Shown here: positions 6,026 through 14,704 of the stretch, piece by piece
Layout: each line of letters opens with the position of its first letter
Position numbering within the stretch: the stretch's first letter is position 1
DNA from: a virus
IMG/VR virus record: IMGVR_UViG_3300025131_000488
Coordinates: 1-21,974 of that record
Reading direction: 5' to 3' (one strand)
DNA: 21,974 nucleotides
The notes under the pieces: generated by a model
The model's database searches: none
What the model saw: the letters and a program-made list of their open reading frames with translations, nothing else
What the model was told of the DNA's origin: nothing
Position numbers and translations under genes: made by a program

Positions 6026-7975
6026 TTAACCCACCTTATTTACTAACCGACAAATCGTTTTAAGGGACGTAGTCCATTTCATTCTTCCACCAACCTTGGA
6101 AAATTTCTGAGTAACATTTAGTACAGTAAATACTAAAACTACACCTAAACCAGGGGTATTTAATGACTTATATCGATCCGGTAAAAAAGTTGTAGTTACA
6201 CAATCTCCAAATTGAAATCCTTCTATTCCCCGAAGTGTTACCGTAAGAGTTAATGGAAATGCCTGGACTGCCTGTTCTGTTTTTTGTATTGCAGGAAGGA
6301 TTTGAAGTTGATGTTTGAGTACTGCCTTTGCTGCTGTTTGTGTATCTGCATCGAATGAACCGTCTGGTATTATTATTGTACGAGCTTCTTTTGGAGTAGG
6401 TACCTCTTCCTCCGGAATAACGGTAGGCTGCTGTTTTTCAAGTCCAGTAACTGTGGTTTTTTGATCTTCTACTGTTCCTGCAGATTTTTTTGACTTGCCG
6501 GCAAAGGCTTCTGCGGCCATGGCACTTGGAACTTTTGATCCTATTGATATAGCTACTAGATTTTTATCATCCGAAACGTCAAATTCGTATGGCTTTGGTG
6601 CCGTAAAGGCAGCCGCTGGTTGATCTTGGTTTACGATCAACAATACATTTTCATCGTCCGGGTCTTGTATTACAGAAAGATTAAATGCTCCTCCAGAAAC
6701 ATCAGTAATTTTATCAAAAATAGTTTTTAAAAATTTATCAATAGTAAAATCTTTTCCTTCGCCTGCAGAGCCTTGTATTTGTCTTAAAAAATCTCTACTT
6801 ATTAATATGTTTGATATTGCTGCTTGGGGTTCCCCAGTATTATATACTTTGTACCCTGAATTTTTAAATTTACCGGAATTAAAATTTTTTCCGGTGATCT
6901 TTGTTTGGCCGCCGCCCTTTCCACCACCGGTGTGTTCTTCTCTACTATAATTCAGTTGATTGTCGTCACCTGTAATTAAAACATTAAATGGTTCAGCTGA
7001 AAACATCCATTTTCTATAATTTCCTCCTACAGTTGTTTCAGGATCACATTTATATCGTTTGTTCTTAATAGCATCCGGCAGATCTAGTGCATTATTATTT
7101 AATAATTCATGATTAATTAATTTATCTACTATGTAACCCAGTGATGCATAACTTATATATTGAGTAGCATTTATACCTAGGAAGTGACTAACCATACCTT
7201 GATCTGGATTTTCGTATGCATCAGGTGCTTGAAAAATAACTATAGGCTGGGAGTACTTTCCTTTGGGCGTCTTAAACGCTGCCACATGACCATCTTCCGC
7301 GGTAAATCCTCCAAATACATCCAATTGGTCTGTTGCAGATTGGACATCAAAATCAAATACATCAAAAATTGTAGTTACTGGCGAGTGTAAATTATCATTC
7401 CTATATCTGCTAATAAATATTCTTTCTGTCGCCAATTTTTTTAAACTGCCGCCGGCGTTAACCTTAGTAATAAACGAGCCGGCGCCTACACATTTTATTG
7501 TTATAATAGTGCTCCAATGCTCATATGATTTCATGGGATCTCCAAAATTATATGAAAAATCATACACTACTAACTTATATTCTTTGGATTTGCCAGAGTC
7601 TAACTCACCAGGACCAGTAGATTCAGAATAAGCATACTTCACTATAATAGGCGTTCCTATAGATAATTCTTTGTCTATAAGATTCAATTGATTCATTCCT
7701 GTAGGCGGGGCTCCTTTGGCTACAAAGTTAAATGTACCTTTAATTAAAGACCCATAATCGCCGGCTATTGAAAGTTCATTATCTTTATCAGCTAATCGAG
7801 CTTTACCTTGAGCCTTTCCAATAGCTGTTCCATATATAAGACCAGCCTTTTTTCCGGCATCATCAACAGCATATATCTCAAGCGTGGCATTCTTTGTGGA
7901 CATACCGGACATAGTAGACCGAGTCTCTAAATCCGATGTTATTTTAGGTGTCTTAAAAAATGCTGATTCTTCCAT
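6026..7975 (-). CDS. putative baseplate hub protein (gp27/gpD-like)
   Basis: A 649-residue protein in the baseplate gene run. Its beta-rich N-terminal half contains stretches such as IIVKYAYSES and YKLVVYDFSYNFGD (about 105-150). The C-terminal end has TVTLRGIEGFQFGDCVTTTF followed by VFTVLNVTQKFSKVGGRMKW-TT, a pattern seen at the end of contractile-tail hub proteins, where a beta-barrel ends in a conserved Trp-Thr strand. The middle (about 330-540) is low-complexity: Gly/Lys-rich, then Pro/Glu/Thr-rich. In T4 the equivalent protein forms the trimeric hub between the tube and the spike. The assignment rests on position and these end motifs only. It starts ATG after CAGGAG and its upstream neighbour stops three bases before it, so it is translationally coupled. 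Confidence 0.55.
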   Translation of the reverse strand: MEESAFFKTPKITSDLETRSTMSGMSTKNATLEIYAVDDAGKKAGLIYGTAIGKAQGKARLADKDNELSIAGDYGSLIKGTFNFVAKGAPPTGMNQLNLIDKELSIGTPIIVKYAYSESTGPGELDSGKSKEYKLVVYDFSYNFGDPMKSYEHWSTIITIKCVGAGSFITKVNAGGSLKKLATERIFISRYRNDNLHSPVTTIFDVFDFDVQSATDQLDVFGGFTAEDGHVAAFKTPKGKYSQPIVIFQAPDAYENPDQGMVSHFLGINATQYISYASLGYIVDKLINHELLNNNALDLPDAIKNKRYKCDPETTVGGNYRKWMFSAEPFNVLITGDDNQLNYSREEHTGGGKGGGQTKITGKNFNSGKFKNSGYKVYNTGEPQAAISNILISRDFLRQIQGSAGEGKDFTIDKFLKTIFDKITDVSGGAFNLSVIQDPDDENVLLIVNQDQPAAAFTAPKPYEFDVSDDKNLVAISIGSKVPSAMAAEAFAGKSKKSAGTVEDQKTTVTGLEKQQPTVIPEEEVPTPKEARTIIIPDGSFDADTQTAAKAVLKHQLQILPAIQKTEQAVQAFPLTLTVTLRGIEGFQFGDCVTTTFLPDRYKSLNTPGLGVVLVFTVLNVTQKFSKVGGRMKWTTSLKTICRLVNKVG

Positions 7976-7978
7976 TCA

Positions 7979-8293
7979 TTACTCCTGTTGAGCCTGCTGG
8001 AGTTCAGTAAGTAAATTATTTATTATTTTTTGTGATGGAATCCGTAACTGGTTTGCCGGTGGTACGCTTAAAGTACCTTTACCTAAATTATTTACTAACG
8101 CTATGATCCACCATAATCCAGCATCTTGGTAATACTCATACGCCAAATTATCCAATCTATCACCGGTACGGGTCCGTATATATGTATCTTCAGAAGTCGG
8201 ATCTAAAATAGGATATCTAGTACTTTGATATGCCTGCACTTGCCTTTCGTCTAAATTACTACCAGTTATTTCTGTATATAAATATCTATCCAT
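7979..8293 (-). CDS. gp53: baseplate wedge protein with LysM-like fold (gp53-like)
   Basis: The 104 residues are essentially one LysM-type module: TYIRTRTGDRLDNLAYEYYQ (37-56), DAGLWWIIALVNNLG (57-71), then a proline-containing PPANQLRIPS (78-87). This TGDRLD-LA-YY-LWW-IA-N-LRIP pattern is shared by T4 gp53 and P2 gpX-type tail proteins, which hold together wedges or hub in the baseplate. T4 gp53 is 196 residues, so this is a shorter version. An AAGGA site precedes the ATG, which lies 11 bases after the stop of the large baseplate gene. Confidence 0.7.
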   Translation of the reverse strand: MDRYLYTEITGSNLDERQVQAYQSTRYPILDPTSEDTYIRTRTGDRLDNLAYEYYQDAGLWWIIALVNNLGKGTLSVPPANQLRIPSQKIINNLLTELQQAQQE

Positions 8294-8303
8294 TAATTAA
8301 TCC

Positions 8304-11300
8304 TTATGTTACATTTGATAATCCAGTATATATAGTCGAAGTTGAATTTGAAACATATGCAGACCTGAGATCTAGTATGATAGATAAATCTATAGTCCAA
8401 TACATTGGTAATTCTGCATCAATATCCCATGGAGTTTCTGGATCTATATCTACGCTAAATCCAGATATCCAGCCACGGCGATTCACTATTAAATTACCTA
8501 TAGTAACCATCATTTTTTGCGCTGTAAAGTCGCTTGCTCCCATGGGTAACATTATCTGTGATAATCTATCTGTTTTTTCCCATAATATCTTTAATTCTTC
8601 TTTCGTCGTGGCTGCGACTATAAAGGTTATGCTTATCTCACGCGTAAGAGTTTCAATACCATAAATTGGTGAAGTGTCACCTTGCTCTTGCTCGGCCGAC
8701 CACGTTGGATTTATACTGTCTCCAATATTTTGTATAAATGCTCTAAAAATAATTGGCGTTTGATGTACTTGAAATTTAAATTTTATAAAATCTTTTTTGT
8801 CTTCACCATAATCATTACCTTTAGATAACATGTTGATTGGGTCAGAAAGTCCGGTTGACTTTGTAAAATCACTTCTATCTACTCCTACTTTACCCGAATC
8901 TGGAATACCATATTTTGTTTGTATATTTTTTTCTGCATATGCAGCGGCCTTAGATGACCCCATGAACTTAACACTATCAGATTTATCAATAAGTGATCGA
9001 AAATCATGAAATGATGATGGTGTTATTGCTTTTTCTTTAGTTGGTAATTTACCATAAGATACAGTTGCATATTTTTGAATATTAGGTAGCTTTTTTAAAG
9101 GATCCGGATCCGTTGGTGTTGCTGGCTGTGAATATCCGTTTATTTCCGTTGGTGGTACATTTTTATCTTTCTCATTTGCTTTTAGTAACGGTGGTTTACC
9201 AAAGAACGACTGGTGTTCAAATCCAACGTTAGGCAGCTGTGGAGGGCGAAAATGAGCTTTTAGTTTCCGTTTATCAGCCGCCTTTAATCGACCTGTAGGA
9301 GATAGATTTGTACTAATACTCGGCGATAATAATGATGCATACTGATTCTGTTGTCTTGGATAGCCATTTAGAGCCATATAATCATTAGTCCACTTCCCTC
9401 TTGAATCTACGGCTCTAGATATTCCAATTATCGGATTACCTGTTAATGTACTTGTTCCTGGTATTCCGTATAATGTATTTGGTCCGTTAACATTTCCTAG
9501 ATTTGGAATTTTCTTTGTGAGAGCGACGGCGAAATTGGTAAATATTCCAGCACCTTTCCTTTCACCGGTCTTATATAATCGATTAGCGGCCTTACCATCC
9601 AGATTAAGTAACGAATCTCTGAACTTAAAAATAGCTTCATATCTACCAACTGTTGGACCTGGTAATATTCCATGTCGCTGCCAATGTAATCCTAAAGCAT
9701 TAGTAGCTACATTAGCTAATGTATTAATGGGTGTCCAAATTTTATTCATTTGGGCCAATGGCATGCCCGGTGTTCCACTAAAGCTTTCATAAGTAGGATT
9801 TGACTGCTGCAAACCAAATTGCTTAACCATCCATAAAATACCTTTAGGTTTAATCAACCACTTGCCAATTCTTAAAACATCCATTGCTAATCGGTCAACT
9901 GAGGCAACTACTCCGGCTCGCATTAGTCCGTCATCAGCCCAAGGCCCACTAACACCAAATCCCCATCTTTGATTTTCTGTTTTACCGGGTCTCTGTATTC
10001 CTCTTAAAATAAAAGGTTCTCTTGCATATCCAACTGGATTAAAAGCTTCATCACGTACAACAAATTTATTGTACATATCATCAATTGGAGAATTGGTCGT
10101 ATATGTATCTGCTAATCCAAAATTTGTATTAGGTTTGGTTTTGGAATTAATTCCAACTACATCTCCATATCTTGAATTAGGATTCCAACCTGTATGTTTA
10201 AGTGGTTTCCAATCATACTGTGTTCCATCAAATGAAGGAAATGGATATCCTTGACCGCCTTGATTAAGGAAAGATGCATCGCCGTTGACATTATATGTTT
10301 TATCATCAATCCAAAACTTATTTTTAGCTTCTCTATCTTGATAAGATACATCTAATGATCTTCCGATTGGAACTTTAGTAAATGGCCGTAATGTATCTTT
10401 GTTAAAAGAAAATCTAGAACCGTCTGCTTGAAATCCGACTACATTCCCTTCTGGAACATATTTTGGAGAGAATTTTGTATTTACTGTACTACCTAATTTT
10501 TTATCAGGCATACGTTCGTTATAAAATCCATATGAACTTAATATTGTAGCTGGATAATCATATGTCCAATCACTTGGAGAAATGCCTCGAAACAAACTTC
10601 GCTTGTTTAAGGGTCGGTACTGTATGTCTGGAGTAAATCCTAAAGCAGCTGTATTATGAAGATTATCTACTACTGTAGTTCCAGGATTGAATTTTCCGGG
10701 CATAGTTGTATTGTAGAAACCATATGAACTTAATATTGTAGCTGGATAATCATATGTCCAATCACTTATAGTAATTCCTTGAAATTGACTTGGAGACCGG
10801 TGTATTAAATCTGGTGTAAATCCTTTTGCTGCTGTATTATGAAGATTATCTACATTACCTAATACAGTACTGAAAACACTTGGTCTATTAAAAAATAAAT
10901 CAGGAGCTGTACCTGTTACTCCGGTAAACTCGGTTGGATCTAATTGTTTCCGGCCTAAGGTAAATCCGGTTTGGTCAACATTAGAACTTGGAGGACCGGC
11001 TGGATTAAACGCTCCATCATAAGCACCTATAATTGTATTTGGAACAGCTGGCCTACTAAATTCAAGAGCTCCTGGTCCTCCGGTTACTCCGGTAAATTCC
11101 GTTGGATCTAATTGTTTCCGGCCTGGAGTAAACCCAGATGCATCAGTGTTAATCCAATTATCTGTAAAACCTAATACGGTACTAAAAACATTTGGTCTAT
11201 TAAAACTTAAAGTAGGAGATGCTCCTGTTACTCCTGTAAATTCGGTTTCATCTAGATGCTTTCGACCTGGAGTAAATCCGGTTTGATGTTCGTTTGTGCC

Positions 11301-11387
11301 TGAAATGCCTTGAGGATTTTGAGCTCCATCATAAGCGGGTGGAGTTCCGTACCAAGTTAAATCCGATATTAAATCTATTAGTGCCAT
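8304..11387 (-). CDS. 1027-residue baseplate/tail structural protein with N-terminal internal repeats
   Basis: The N-terminal 300 residues are imperfect repeats: GFTPGRK-LD-TEFTGVTG occurs at 37-55, 85-103 and 141-159; related GFTPD at 189 and 250; and SDWTYDYPATILSSYGFYN twice, identically, at 208-226 and 272-290. The C-terminal 150 residues (QVHQTPIIFRAFIQNIGD, TREISITFIVAATTKEEL, WDIDAELPMYWTIDLSI) look like a tail-tube-type domain as in T4 gp48/gp54 tube-initiator proteins, so the protein may connect baseplate to tube. The middle (about 310-860) is Asn/Gly/Pro-rich and unrecognised. The ATG overlaps the tape measure stop (TAATG), giving strict coupling and suggesting joint assembly. Structural role is likely; the gp48/54 relation is inference. 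Confidence 0.7.
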   Translation of the reverse strand: MALIDLISDLTWYGTPPAYDGAQNPQGISGTNEHQTGFTPGRKHLDETEFTGVTGASPTLSFNRPNVFSTVLGFTDNWINTDASGFTPGRKQLDPTEFTGVTGGPGALEFSRPAVPNTIIGAYDGAFNPAGPPSSNVDQTGFTLGRKQLDPTEFTGVTGTAPDLFFNRPSVFSTVLGNVDNLHNTAAKGFTPDLIHRSPSQFQGITISDWTYDYPATILSSYGFYNTTMPGKFNPGTTVVDNLHNTAALGFTPDIQYRPLNKRSLFRGISPSDWTYDYPATILSSYGFYNERMPDKKLGSTVNTKFSPKYVPEGNVVGFQADGSRFSFNKDTLRPFTKVPIGRSLDVSYQDREAKNKFWIDDKTYNVNGDASFLNQGGQGYPFPSFDGTQYDWKPLKHTGWNPNSRYGDVVGINSKTKPNTNFGLADTYTTNSPIDDMYNKFVVRDEAFNPVGYAREPFILRGIQRPGKTENQRWGFGVSGPWADDGLMRAGVVASVDRLAMDVLRIGKWLIKPKGILWMVKQFGLQQSNPTYESFSGTPGMPLAQMNKIWTPINTLANVATNALGLHWQRHGILPGPTVGRYEAIFKFRDSLLNLDGKAANRLYKTGERKGAGIFTNFAVALTKKIPNLGNVNGPNTLYGIPGTSTLTGNPIIGISRAVDSRGKWTNDYMALNGYPRQQNQYASLLSPSISTNLSPTGRLKAADKRKLKAHFRPPQLPNVGFEHQSFFGKPPLLKANEKDKNVPPTEINGYSQPATPTDPDPLKKLPNIQKYATVSYGKLPTKEKAITPSSFHDFRSLIDKSDSVKFMGSSKAAAYAEKNIQTKYGIPDSGKVGVDRSDFTKSTGLSDPINMLSKGNDYGEDKKDFIKFKFQVHQTPIIFRAFIQNIGDSINPTWSAEQEQGDTSPIYGIETLTREISITFIVAATTKEELKILWEKTDRLSQIMLPMGASDFTAQKMMVTIGNLIVNRRGWISGFSVDIDPETPWDIDAELPMYWTIDLSIILDLRSAYVSNSTSTIYTGLSNVT
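10528..10575 (-). repeat. 48-bp direct repeat, copy A, within the large baseplate gene
   Basis: Encodes most of the second SDWTYDYPATILSSYGFYN block. By eye it is identical base for base to 10720-10767, which is notable because flanking repeat units have diverged. Confidence 0.9.
10720..10767 (-). repeat. 48-bp direct repeat, copy B, within the large baseplate gene
   Basis: Partner of the copy at 10528-10575, 192 bases away (an exact multiple of three). Recombination between them would delete or add one 64-residue unit in frame. Confidence 0.9.
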
Positions 11388-14104
11388 TAGCTAACTAACG
11401 CTCCTCCCGTTCCGATTCTATATGATGAGTTAATACTACCTTCTACTTTTATTGCATCTACTACTCTATCGCCTACTACAATTTGAACTTCTTTATTATC
11501 TATAGCTGTTAATAAAGTTTTAATTTGATTTAAGGCACTAACTACTCCAGACATATCGGTTCCGCCACCACCGGATGCTCCATGGCCCGGGCTCATTGAT
11601 ACGCCATCATTTTTAGTGCCTTGGAATAACGTGCCTTCTTTAGGCGAAGCTACGACAGGTCCACCATTGGGGTCCATTGCTAAATCACCAACGCTCGAAA
11701 ATTTAGTATACAATGCTGCTACTGCTCCTGCTACACCAAATGCTGCTGGGATACCAAGGCCAAAAGGTATTTTAGCGAACGATGCAAATATACTGCCGAT
11801 TGCTTGTGCAATTGCTAATCCTGCATTAATTAATGCCTTGCCGGCCAAAATAACCATATATGGAATTAAAACACCGCCAATTATTCCACCCATTGTTTCC
11901 AGTACCGTTGATATTACTGTTACGAGTCCTGAGGCCCATTCAAATTTTAATGAAAGCTCATCCCATAATTCTTTAATCCATGTAATAACCTTGCCTATTG
12001 CATGAAAAGGTGCTAAGAGTCCTTTAATAATTGGTTCAATTCCTTGGAATACGGCCATGAGACCTTCTGCTGCCGGCAATAGTGCAGAAATAAACGTGTT
12101 CTTTACTTTCTCAAATGATTTCATTACTTGGTCCGTCTTTTGAGCTTGCTGTCCTCTAGCAAGTAATGATTGTGCATCAAGGTCTGCCATTTCTGCCGCC
12201 GACAAATTCATTTTAGCAATTAAGTCGGCTTCTTCTTTGGTCATGTCTTTTGTCTTTTCTGCCAACATTGTAGCTTGCAGTAATTGATCAACTTCCATTC
12301 CAGCTGCTTTTGCTATAGCCTTTTTCTCCAACAAGGTCCTACCTTGTAGTTCTTTATATGACCCTGCTTCTTTAAGAACTTCTTTTGACATTCCAACAAG
12401 ATCACCTTCTAATGCTAATCGCCTGGCTGCGTCAAAATTAATCGGTTTTCCTAATAAAGCTTGTGCTTCAAATTGCGATGTTAACGATCCTTCAATGTCG
12501 AGAAAATTTTCTGCGGTCGCGGCCATTTCATCTAAAGATACGCCTATTTTTGCTGCATATACTGCTGCCTTGGCTAAGGCCTTTGGGGTGCCGGCGAAGT
12601 ATTTAGCTGCCGTTTTTGAACTTTTTGCAATATCTTTCATTACCTTGCCAGGTGCAACGCCAGCAGCTTCAGATAAGGAAGCTGTAAATATTTGTATGTT
12701 TTCAGCAAATTTTTCATCTGCTCCCATAAGCATTAATGATGATTGAACCTTGGCGGCTTCGGCAGCGCCATAGCCAAATGCCTTTCCTATTTCTGAAACG
12801 TTTAATACCGCTTGATCAGAAAGCATATCCATTCTTCCAAATTGTTCTACCATGGTAGATTGAACAGCTACTATATCTTCTGTTGATGATAATAAATTTG
12901 TGTTAGATTCTTGTAAATGTTTACTGGATAAATATAATTCTTTTGATTGAGTTACAGACAATCCGGTTTTTTCTGCAATTTCTTTAGCGTGTTTTGCGAC
13001 GTGGCCGTATACTGCAACTAAAGCGGTCATTGTAACTAACGCTATGCCAATTGGACTAAACGCAAATTTCATTATTCCTTGAAGTACTTTTGACGATTTT
13101 ACTAATTCCTTAAATTTACCAACACCTTCAGTTAAACCTCCTGGCGGTCCAATTAGCCCCTTCTGAATGGACTCTGTAACTATGGAAGTCATTTCTTTCT
13201 TAAACGCACCTAATCCTAATATTTTGCTTAACTGTCCACCAAATGGTAATTTTCCTATTGCAGATTCAAGTGCATCGAACGGAGCCATAACTGCAGCTGA
13301 CATTCCTTCAGATTTCTCTATTAAAGTGTCATACGCTCCAGCTGCAAATTCAAGTTGGTGGACTGAACCTTTAAGATCATTTAAGTATTGGTTGGCCTCT
13401 GCCCTTTGGTCATGTAAAGTAGCTAATTGGTTTGCTAAAGCGATTGCTTTTGCGTTTTGTACTTTTCCGGTGAACAAATCTATTTGTCCGCCTTCCTTTT
13501 TTGCCTGTTCAATATCTTTCATGAGTTGTGCTTCTTGATCTGCTAAATCTATAAGTCCAACTCGATGAGCTTCTTCAGCTCTCAACATTGCTTCTTTAGC
13601 TCCTGCTAAATTAAGACTTTGGAGCTCTCGGTCTCCTATATTAGTTAAATTATCTAATTCTTCCCGTCTTAATTGTGCAATATAACCAACTGCAGGAGTC
13701 ATGGCTTCTGTAATATTTTTAATATTTGATGTTTCATCTGCTGCATGTTTTAAAATATCTGCATATATTTTAGATTCATTTGCGGTTGAGTGTATAAGAT
13801 CGTTAACGACCTGCTGGAGCCGGCCAAATTCTTTTCCGCTCTTAACATGCTGAGTAAGTATTTTTGATATATCACCTAATTCGGTTGCATGGTCTTTAGT
13901 TTTACTAAGTATACTTCCGTGGATCTTATCTGATATCTCTAATAACTTATTTATTTTTTCTTGAGTTCCAGCTAATTCTATTCGTAACTTTTTTTCTTGT
14001 TCGGAGGCACCGGATTTCCGGGCTTTTTTAATCGCCTCGTTTAGATTGAGTTCTTTTTGCAGTAACTTATTTCTTTCTTTTTGATCTTTATTTTTATCGG
14101 CCAT
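11387..14104 (-). CDS. tail tape measure protein
   Basis: 905 residues, Lys/Glu/Ala-rich and largely helical. The first 330 residues are coiled-coil-like (KERNKLLQKELNLNEAIKKA and similar). Two hydrophobic regions follow, at about 343-370 (GIMKFAFSPIGIALVTMTAL and beyond) and 738-800 (a long Gly/Ala/Ile-rich stretch), then a Gly-rich tail. This arrangement, together with position just after tail-assembly genes and before baseplate hub genes, is typical of tape measure proteins, which set tail length and reach the host membrane during DNA entry. In T4 the role belongs to gp29 (590 residues); a longer protein would imply a longer tail tube if the proportionality holds. A weak AAAAAGA site precedes the ATG. 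The stop overlaps the next start. Confidence 0.82.
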   Translation of the reverse strand: MADKNKDQKERNKLLQKELNLNEAIKKARKSGASEQEKKLRIELAGTQEKINKLLEISDKIHGSILSKTKDHATELGDISKILTQHVKSGKEFGRLQQVVNDLIHSTANESKIYADILKHAADETSNIKNITEAMTPAVGYIAQLRREELDNLTNIGDRELQSLNLAGAKEAMLRAEEAHRVGLIDLADQEAQLMKDIEQAKKEGGQIDLFTGKVQNAKAIALANQLATLHDQRAEANQYLNDLKGSVHQLEFAAGAYDTLIEKSEGMSAAVMAPFDALESAIGKLPFGGQLSKILGLGAFKKEMTSIVTESIQKGLIGPPGGLTEGVGKFKELVKSSKVLQGIMKFAFSPIGIALVTMTALVAVYGHVAKHAKEIAEKTGLSVTQSKELYLSSKHLQESNTNLLSSTEDIVAVQSTMVEQFGRMDMLSDQAVLNVSEIGKAFGYGAAEAAKVQSSLMLMGADEKFAENIQIFTASLSEAAGVAPGKVMKDIAKSSKTAAKYFAGTPKALAKAAVYAAKIGVSLDEMAATAENFLDIEGSLTSQFEAQALLGKPINFDAARRLALEGDLVGMSKEVLKEAGSYKELQGRTLLEKKAIAKAAGMEVDQLLQATMLAEKTKDMTKEEADLIAKMNLSAAEMADLDAQSLLARGQQAQKTDQVMKSFEKVKNTFISALLPAAEGLMAVFQGIEPIIKGLLAPFHAIGKVITWIKELWDELSLKFEWASGLVTVISTVLETMGGIIGGVLIPYMVILAGKALINAGLAIAQAIGSIFASFAKIPFGLGIPAAFGVAGAVAALYTKFSSVGDLAMDPNGGPVVASPKEGTLFQGTKNDGVSMSPGHGASGGGGTDMSGVVSALNQIKTLLTAIDNKEVQIVVGDRVVDAIKVEGSINSSYRIGTGGALVS

Positions 14105-14120
14105 ATTAAAGTCTTTTTAT

Positions 14121-14411
14121 TTACATTAAGCCTAATTTTTTTAATAATTTTATCCGACGTTTTTCCTTTGCAGTTGGGTCTTTTAGATCCGCTAGAATAT
14201 CGGCACTTCCTTGCAAGTTAGTAGCAAGATCATGGGTGGCTTTAATATATGCATCTATTGCATCACCAACTTTACCATCTTTTCCTGCTTGTTTCAACAC
14301 ACGTTGTATTCGTGAAGAAAATAATTTTTTGAATAATTTACCAACAAGTCCTTCATTGATTTGATTTATTTCCTTTAGCTGCTTTTGCTCTATTGATTTA
14401 CCTTTTTGCAT
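14121..14411 (-). CDS. small basic helical protein between gp51-like frame and tape measure
   Basis: 96 residues, Lys-rich at both ends, predicted all-helical, with LVGKLFKKLFSSRIQRVLKQ (about 22-41) amphipathic. Unrecognised. It has its own ATATTTAT motif about 30 bases upstream and a TAGGA site, so it starts a transcription unit that includes the tape measure gene 16 bases downstream. Position next to the tape measure suggests a tail-assembly accessory or a tape-measure-associated protein. Nothing in the sequence proves it. Confidence 0.7.
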   Translation of the reverse strand: MQKGKSIEQKQLKEINQINEGLVGKLFKKLFSSRIQRVLKQAGKDGKVGDAIDAYIKATHDLATNLQGSADILADLKDPTAKEKRRIKLLKKLGLM

Positions 14412-14441
14412 AGTACGTCCTATTGATTCATTTTCTTTTAT

Positions 14442-14449
14442 ATAAATAT
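14442..14449 (-). promoter_or_regulatory. ATATTTAT motif, candidate late promoter, upstream of the small basic gene and tape measure
   Basis: The coding strand reads CATATTTATATAAA just after the stop of the gp51-like frame and about 30 bases before the ATG at 14411, leaving room for a short leader with a TAGGA site. Confidence 0.55.
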
Positions 14450-14461
14450 GTTAGAATAGAA

Positions 14462-14704
14462 TTATCTGCGTGGTTTTCGGAAGTTAGGCTTTTTGATATT
14501 AGAGGTTGCCTTCTTCGAAGCTTTCGTTTCAGCATCAGCTTTATCTTTAAGTGCTTTCTCAATACTTTTAATGTAAAAGGTACGTAACCAGATAGGCATA
14601 TCGTAAACATCAGACCAATTGAAGCCACCATTGCCATAGTAGATCAGATCAAATATCTGTCGGTGCAGAACGGGCCTATAGTTAGGCCCTAGGCCAAAAA
14701 AAGT
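14462..14704 (-). CDS. gp51: gp51-like frame, expressed by frameshift from gp26-like
   Basis: This frame encodes HRQIFDLIYYGNGGFNWSDV, YDMPIWLRTFYIKSIEKALK and a Lys/Arg-rich C-terminus, which I recall from gp51-type proteins of marine T4-like phages. It opens directly after an in-frame TAA that abuts a seven-T run at the end of the gp26-like gene. Between that stop and the conserved block there is no ATG, GTG or TTG; the first in-frame ATG falls inside the conserved block (the M of DMPIW). The only evident route of expression is a frameshift from gp26-like after Phe288 (+1, or -2), giving about 77 extra residues and a 365-residue fusion. A single-base homopolymer error would instead make one continuous fused gene. 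A different-frame ORF starting at 14637 overlaps this one and is not the gene. Confidence 0.75.
   Translation of the reverse strand, partial: TFFGLGPNYRPVLHRQIFDLIYYGNGGFNWSDVYDMPIWLRTFYIKSIEKALKDKADAETKASKKATSNIKKPNFRKPRR
14672..14702 (-). other. probable programmed frameshift site with stimulatory hairpin
   Basis: On the coding strand a run of seven T (14702-14696, read AAC TTT TTT TGG in the gp26 frame) is followed after six bases by a perfect hairpin: GGGCCTA, loop ACTA, TAGGCCC. The gp26 stop codon (14684-14682) lies at the base of the loop. The spacing suits a stimulatory structure. A -1 shift would stop after two codons; +1 or -2 enters the gp51-like frame. Confidence 0.65.

Noticed and set aside
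8275-8282. ATATTTAT copy inside the start of the gp53-like gene (and another near 7411-7418)
   Set aside because: These lie within coding sequence as ordinary Tyr/Leu/Phe/Ile codons and are not upstream of any gene start, so I do not count them as promoters.
10157-10351. 64-residue minus-strand ORF inside the large baseplate gene
   Set aside because: Alternative frame of the 1027-residue gene, with no ribosome site and no recognisable motif.
14428-14637. 69-residue minus-strand ORF beginning MAMVAS
   Set aside because: It overlaps the gp51-like frame almost completely, in another frame. The other frame encodes the conserved-looking YYGNGGFNW...MPIWLRTFYIK block, whereas this one is a basic, low-complexity translation without a ribosome site.
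14672-14689. GC-rich hairpin at the gp26/gp51 junction as a terminator
   Set aside because: The T run precedes the hairpin on the coding strand and no T tract follows it; on the other strand it would be followed by A residues. It fits a frameshift stimulator better.
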